Source of the DNA: Polynucleobacter meluiroseus
GTDB taxonomy: Bacteria; Bacteroidota; Bacteroidia; Flavobacteriales_D; Crocinitomicaceae
Assembly: GCA_943328715.2 (NCBI GenBank)
Contig: CALQBB020000028.1
Span: forward strand, 1-7,838
Reading direction: 5' to 3'
DNA length: 7,838 nucleotides
The notes below the pieces were generated by a model. The model ran no database searches, had not been told where the DNA came from, and saw only the letters and a program-made list of their open reading frames with translations. Numbering within the stretch: the first letter of the stretch is position 1; every line of letters starts with the position of its first letter. Shown piece by piece: positions 7,045-7,838 of this stretch. A program made the position numbers and the translations under genes.

Positions 7045-7719
7045 TTAGGGGACATATTTCATGGCTTCGCGGTACGCGAGTCCTTTCAGTTCCTCTTGTA
7101 GAACCACTTCTTTCACCCAAGTCGGATTCCATTTAGAAATTTCTCGCAAACTCCATCCGATTGCCTTTTGGATAAAAAACTCCTTGTTCCATTTTAGCGC
7201 ATGAATATAGGATTGCTGCAATCCTAGGTTGGTTTGACCCTTGTATTTTAATTGGTATAACAAGCAAGTTCGATTCAGCCAAAACGATTGATGGCTCATC
7301 CATTCTGCAATAATTCGAGGCATTTCTTCCGGGAATTTCTTTGCGTATTTGCCAACTATGTGTACCGCAATTCCATCTATGGTGTCCCACCAACTATGAT
7401 TACTTAAAATAAAGTATATTCCATCGATATCCTCTTTTTCATAGCTTTTCATGGGCCAAGTCATCATCCAATCAAGAGCGAAATGGTGGTATTCGCGTTC
7501 TTCTTTTTGCCATAATTCCAGAACGATTTCCCAAGCCTCGCGTCTACTGAGTTGCGCAGGCAAGGTTTTCTTCCATTCCATCATTTGATTTCTTCGCGGA
7601 GTACTTCTAACTCCCAAAAAGGGAAAGTTATTTTTCATGTAATTTTCCATTCCTTGAACCAAGGAATAATCGCGCACTTTTTCAAGACGCTGCGCAGCAT
7701 CTTCGATATACAGTCTCAT
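7045..7719 (-). CDS. DNA alkylation repair enzyme, AlkD-type HEAT-repeat glycosylase
   Basis: At 224 residues the length is typical of the family. AlkD enzymes excise positively charged alkylated bases such as N3-methyladenine and N7-methylguanine in the cytoplasm, using stacked helical repeats that grip the DNA backbone without flipping the base. Residues matching the known active cleft are present: the SWWDTID motif (109-115, with W111 and catalytic D115), R150 in WLNRTCLLYQLKYK, and W189 in the segment KAIGWSLREISKW (185-197). The N-terminal YMKNNFPFLGV stretch (27-37) also matches the family. There is no signal peptide. The start is 14 bases downstream of the rnpB 3' end, so it may depend on read-through from rnpB or a promoter inside it. 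It ends 32 bases before the long amidohydrolase, with no terminator visible between them. Co-transcription with the periplasmic genes would be incidental. Confidence 0.92.
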   Translation of the reverse strand: MRLYIEDAAQRLEKVRDYSLVQGMENYMKNNFPFLGVRSTPRRNQMMEWKKTLPAQLSRREAWEIVLELWQKEEREYHHFALDWMMTWPMKSYEKEDIDGIYFILSNHSWWDTIDGIAVHIVGKYAKKFPEEMPRIIAEWMSHQSFWLNRTCLLYQLKYKGQTNLGLQQSYIHALKWNKEFFIQKAIGWSLREISKWNPTWVKEVVLQEELKGLAYREAMKYVP

Positions 7720-7727
7720 GTTTTAAG

Positions 7728-7743
7728 AAAAAAGGCAAATCAT
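7728..7743 (-). terminator. T-tract after the rnpB 3' end, possible weak terminator
   Basis: The last rnpB bases GATTTGCC (the 3' strand of helix P1) are followed directly by six T residues (7733-7728). In this RNA class, P1 pairs with the transcript 5' end, which lies outside the window, so the P1 helix plus U-run may act as a terminator. There is no local hairpin immediately before the T-run. Because the next start codon is only 9 bases downstream of the tract, complete termination would leave the glycosylase gene needing its own promoter. Confidence 0.35.
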
Positions 7744-7838
7744 AAGCCGGGTTCTGTCTCCTTTGTTGAAAAATCAACGCAGTTATCTATCATTTATCTT
7801 GTTCCAAACTCACGCTTGGAATCCATCAACCTACCCTC
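7734..7838 (-). ncRNA. rnpB: RNase P RNA, bacterial type A, 3' portion (partial)
   Basis: The catalytic RNA of RNase P trims the 5' leader from pre-tRNAs. The universally conserved 3' block ACAGAACCCGGCTTAT is on the minus strand at 7757-7742, followed by GATTTGCC, which would close helix P1. Further upstream in the RNA are GGGTAGG (about 7837-7831), a TTCCAA/TTGGAA hairpin (7821-7802) with a GTGAG-type loop, the AAATGATAGATAAC segment, and a GTTGA/TCAAC hairpin with a T loop (7778-7765). The order matches the 3' third of the well-known Escherichia coli RNA. The 5' part lies beyond the window edge. The exact 3' end (about 7734) is inferred from P1 and the T-tract. Confidence 0.93.

Noticed and set aside
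7013..7132. N-terminal extension of the long amidohydrolase by 40 codons up to an ATG at 7132
   Set aside because: It overlaps the end of the glycosylase gene by 88 bases, is not secretion-like, and would bury a clear signal peptide that starts at the ATG at 7012.

Overview
The window looks like a Bacteroidota chromosome, probably Flavobacteriales. The evidence is AT-rich coding DNA, start codons without Shine-Dalgarno sequences (often with an A-rich leader instead), periplasmic proteins with short signal peptides ending in TFAQ, FFAQ or QTQ, and a sigma/anti-sigma/outer-membrane-protein arrangement typical of the phylum. The species cannot be fixed from sequence alone. Every supported gene is on the minus strand, so transcription runs from high to low coordinates. 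There are no tRNAs, insertion sequences, CRISPR arrays or phage genes, and no gene-free stretch over 300 bases.

In transcription order: (1) 7734-7838 is the 3' end of rnpB, the RNase P RNA, cut by the window edge. (2) 7045-7719 is an AlkD-type DNA alkylation repair glycosylase starting only 14 bases after the rnpB 3' end. (3) 3968-7012 is a 1014-residue secreted protein with two amidohydrolase domains. (4) 2691-3965 is a second secreted amidohydrolase-fold protein, two bases after the first. (5) 2152-2637 is an ECF sigma factor. (6) 1106-2155 is a single-pass membrane protein, probably its anti-sigma factor, coupled to it by an ATGA overlap. (7) 1-1046 is a secreted, probably outer-membrane beta-barrel protein, open at the left edge.

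Two points stand out. First, the short gaps upstream of the sigma gene and of the outer-membrane protein gene both contain TGTAAC-N16-CGTC in the correct orientation. This is the classic ECF promoter form, with identical spacing in both. It suggests a self-activating circuit: the sigma factor drives its own operon and the outer-membrane protein gene, with the membrane protein as brake. Second, of three amidohydrolase domains encoded side by side, only the C-terminal domain of the long protein keeps the metal-ligand set. The other two have lost most or all of it, giving one active-type enzyme domain alongside two pseudoenzyme domains in the same compartment.
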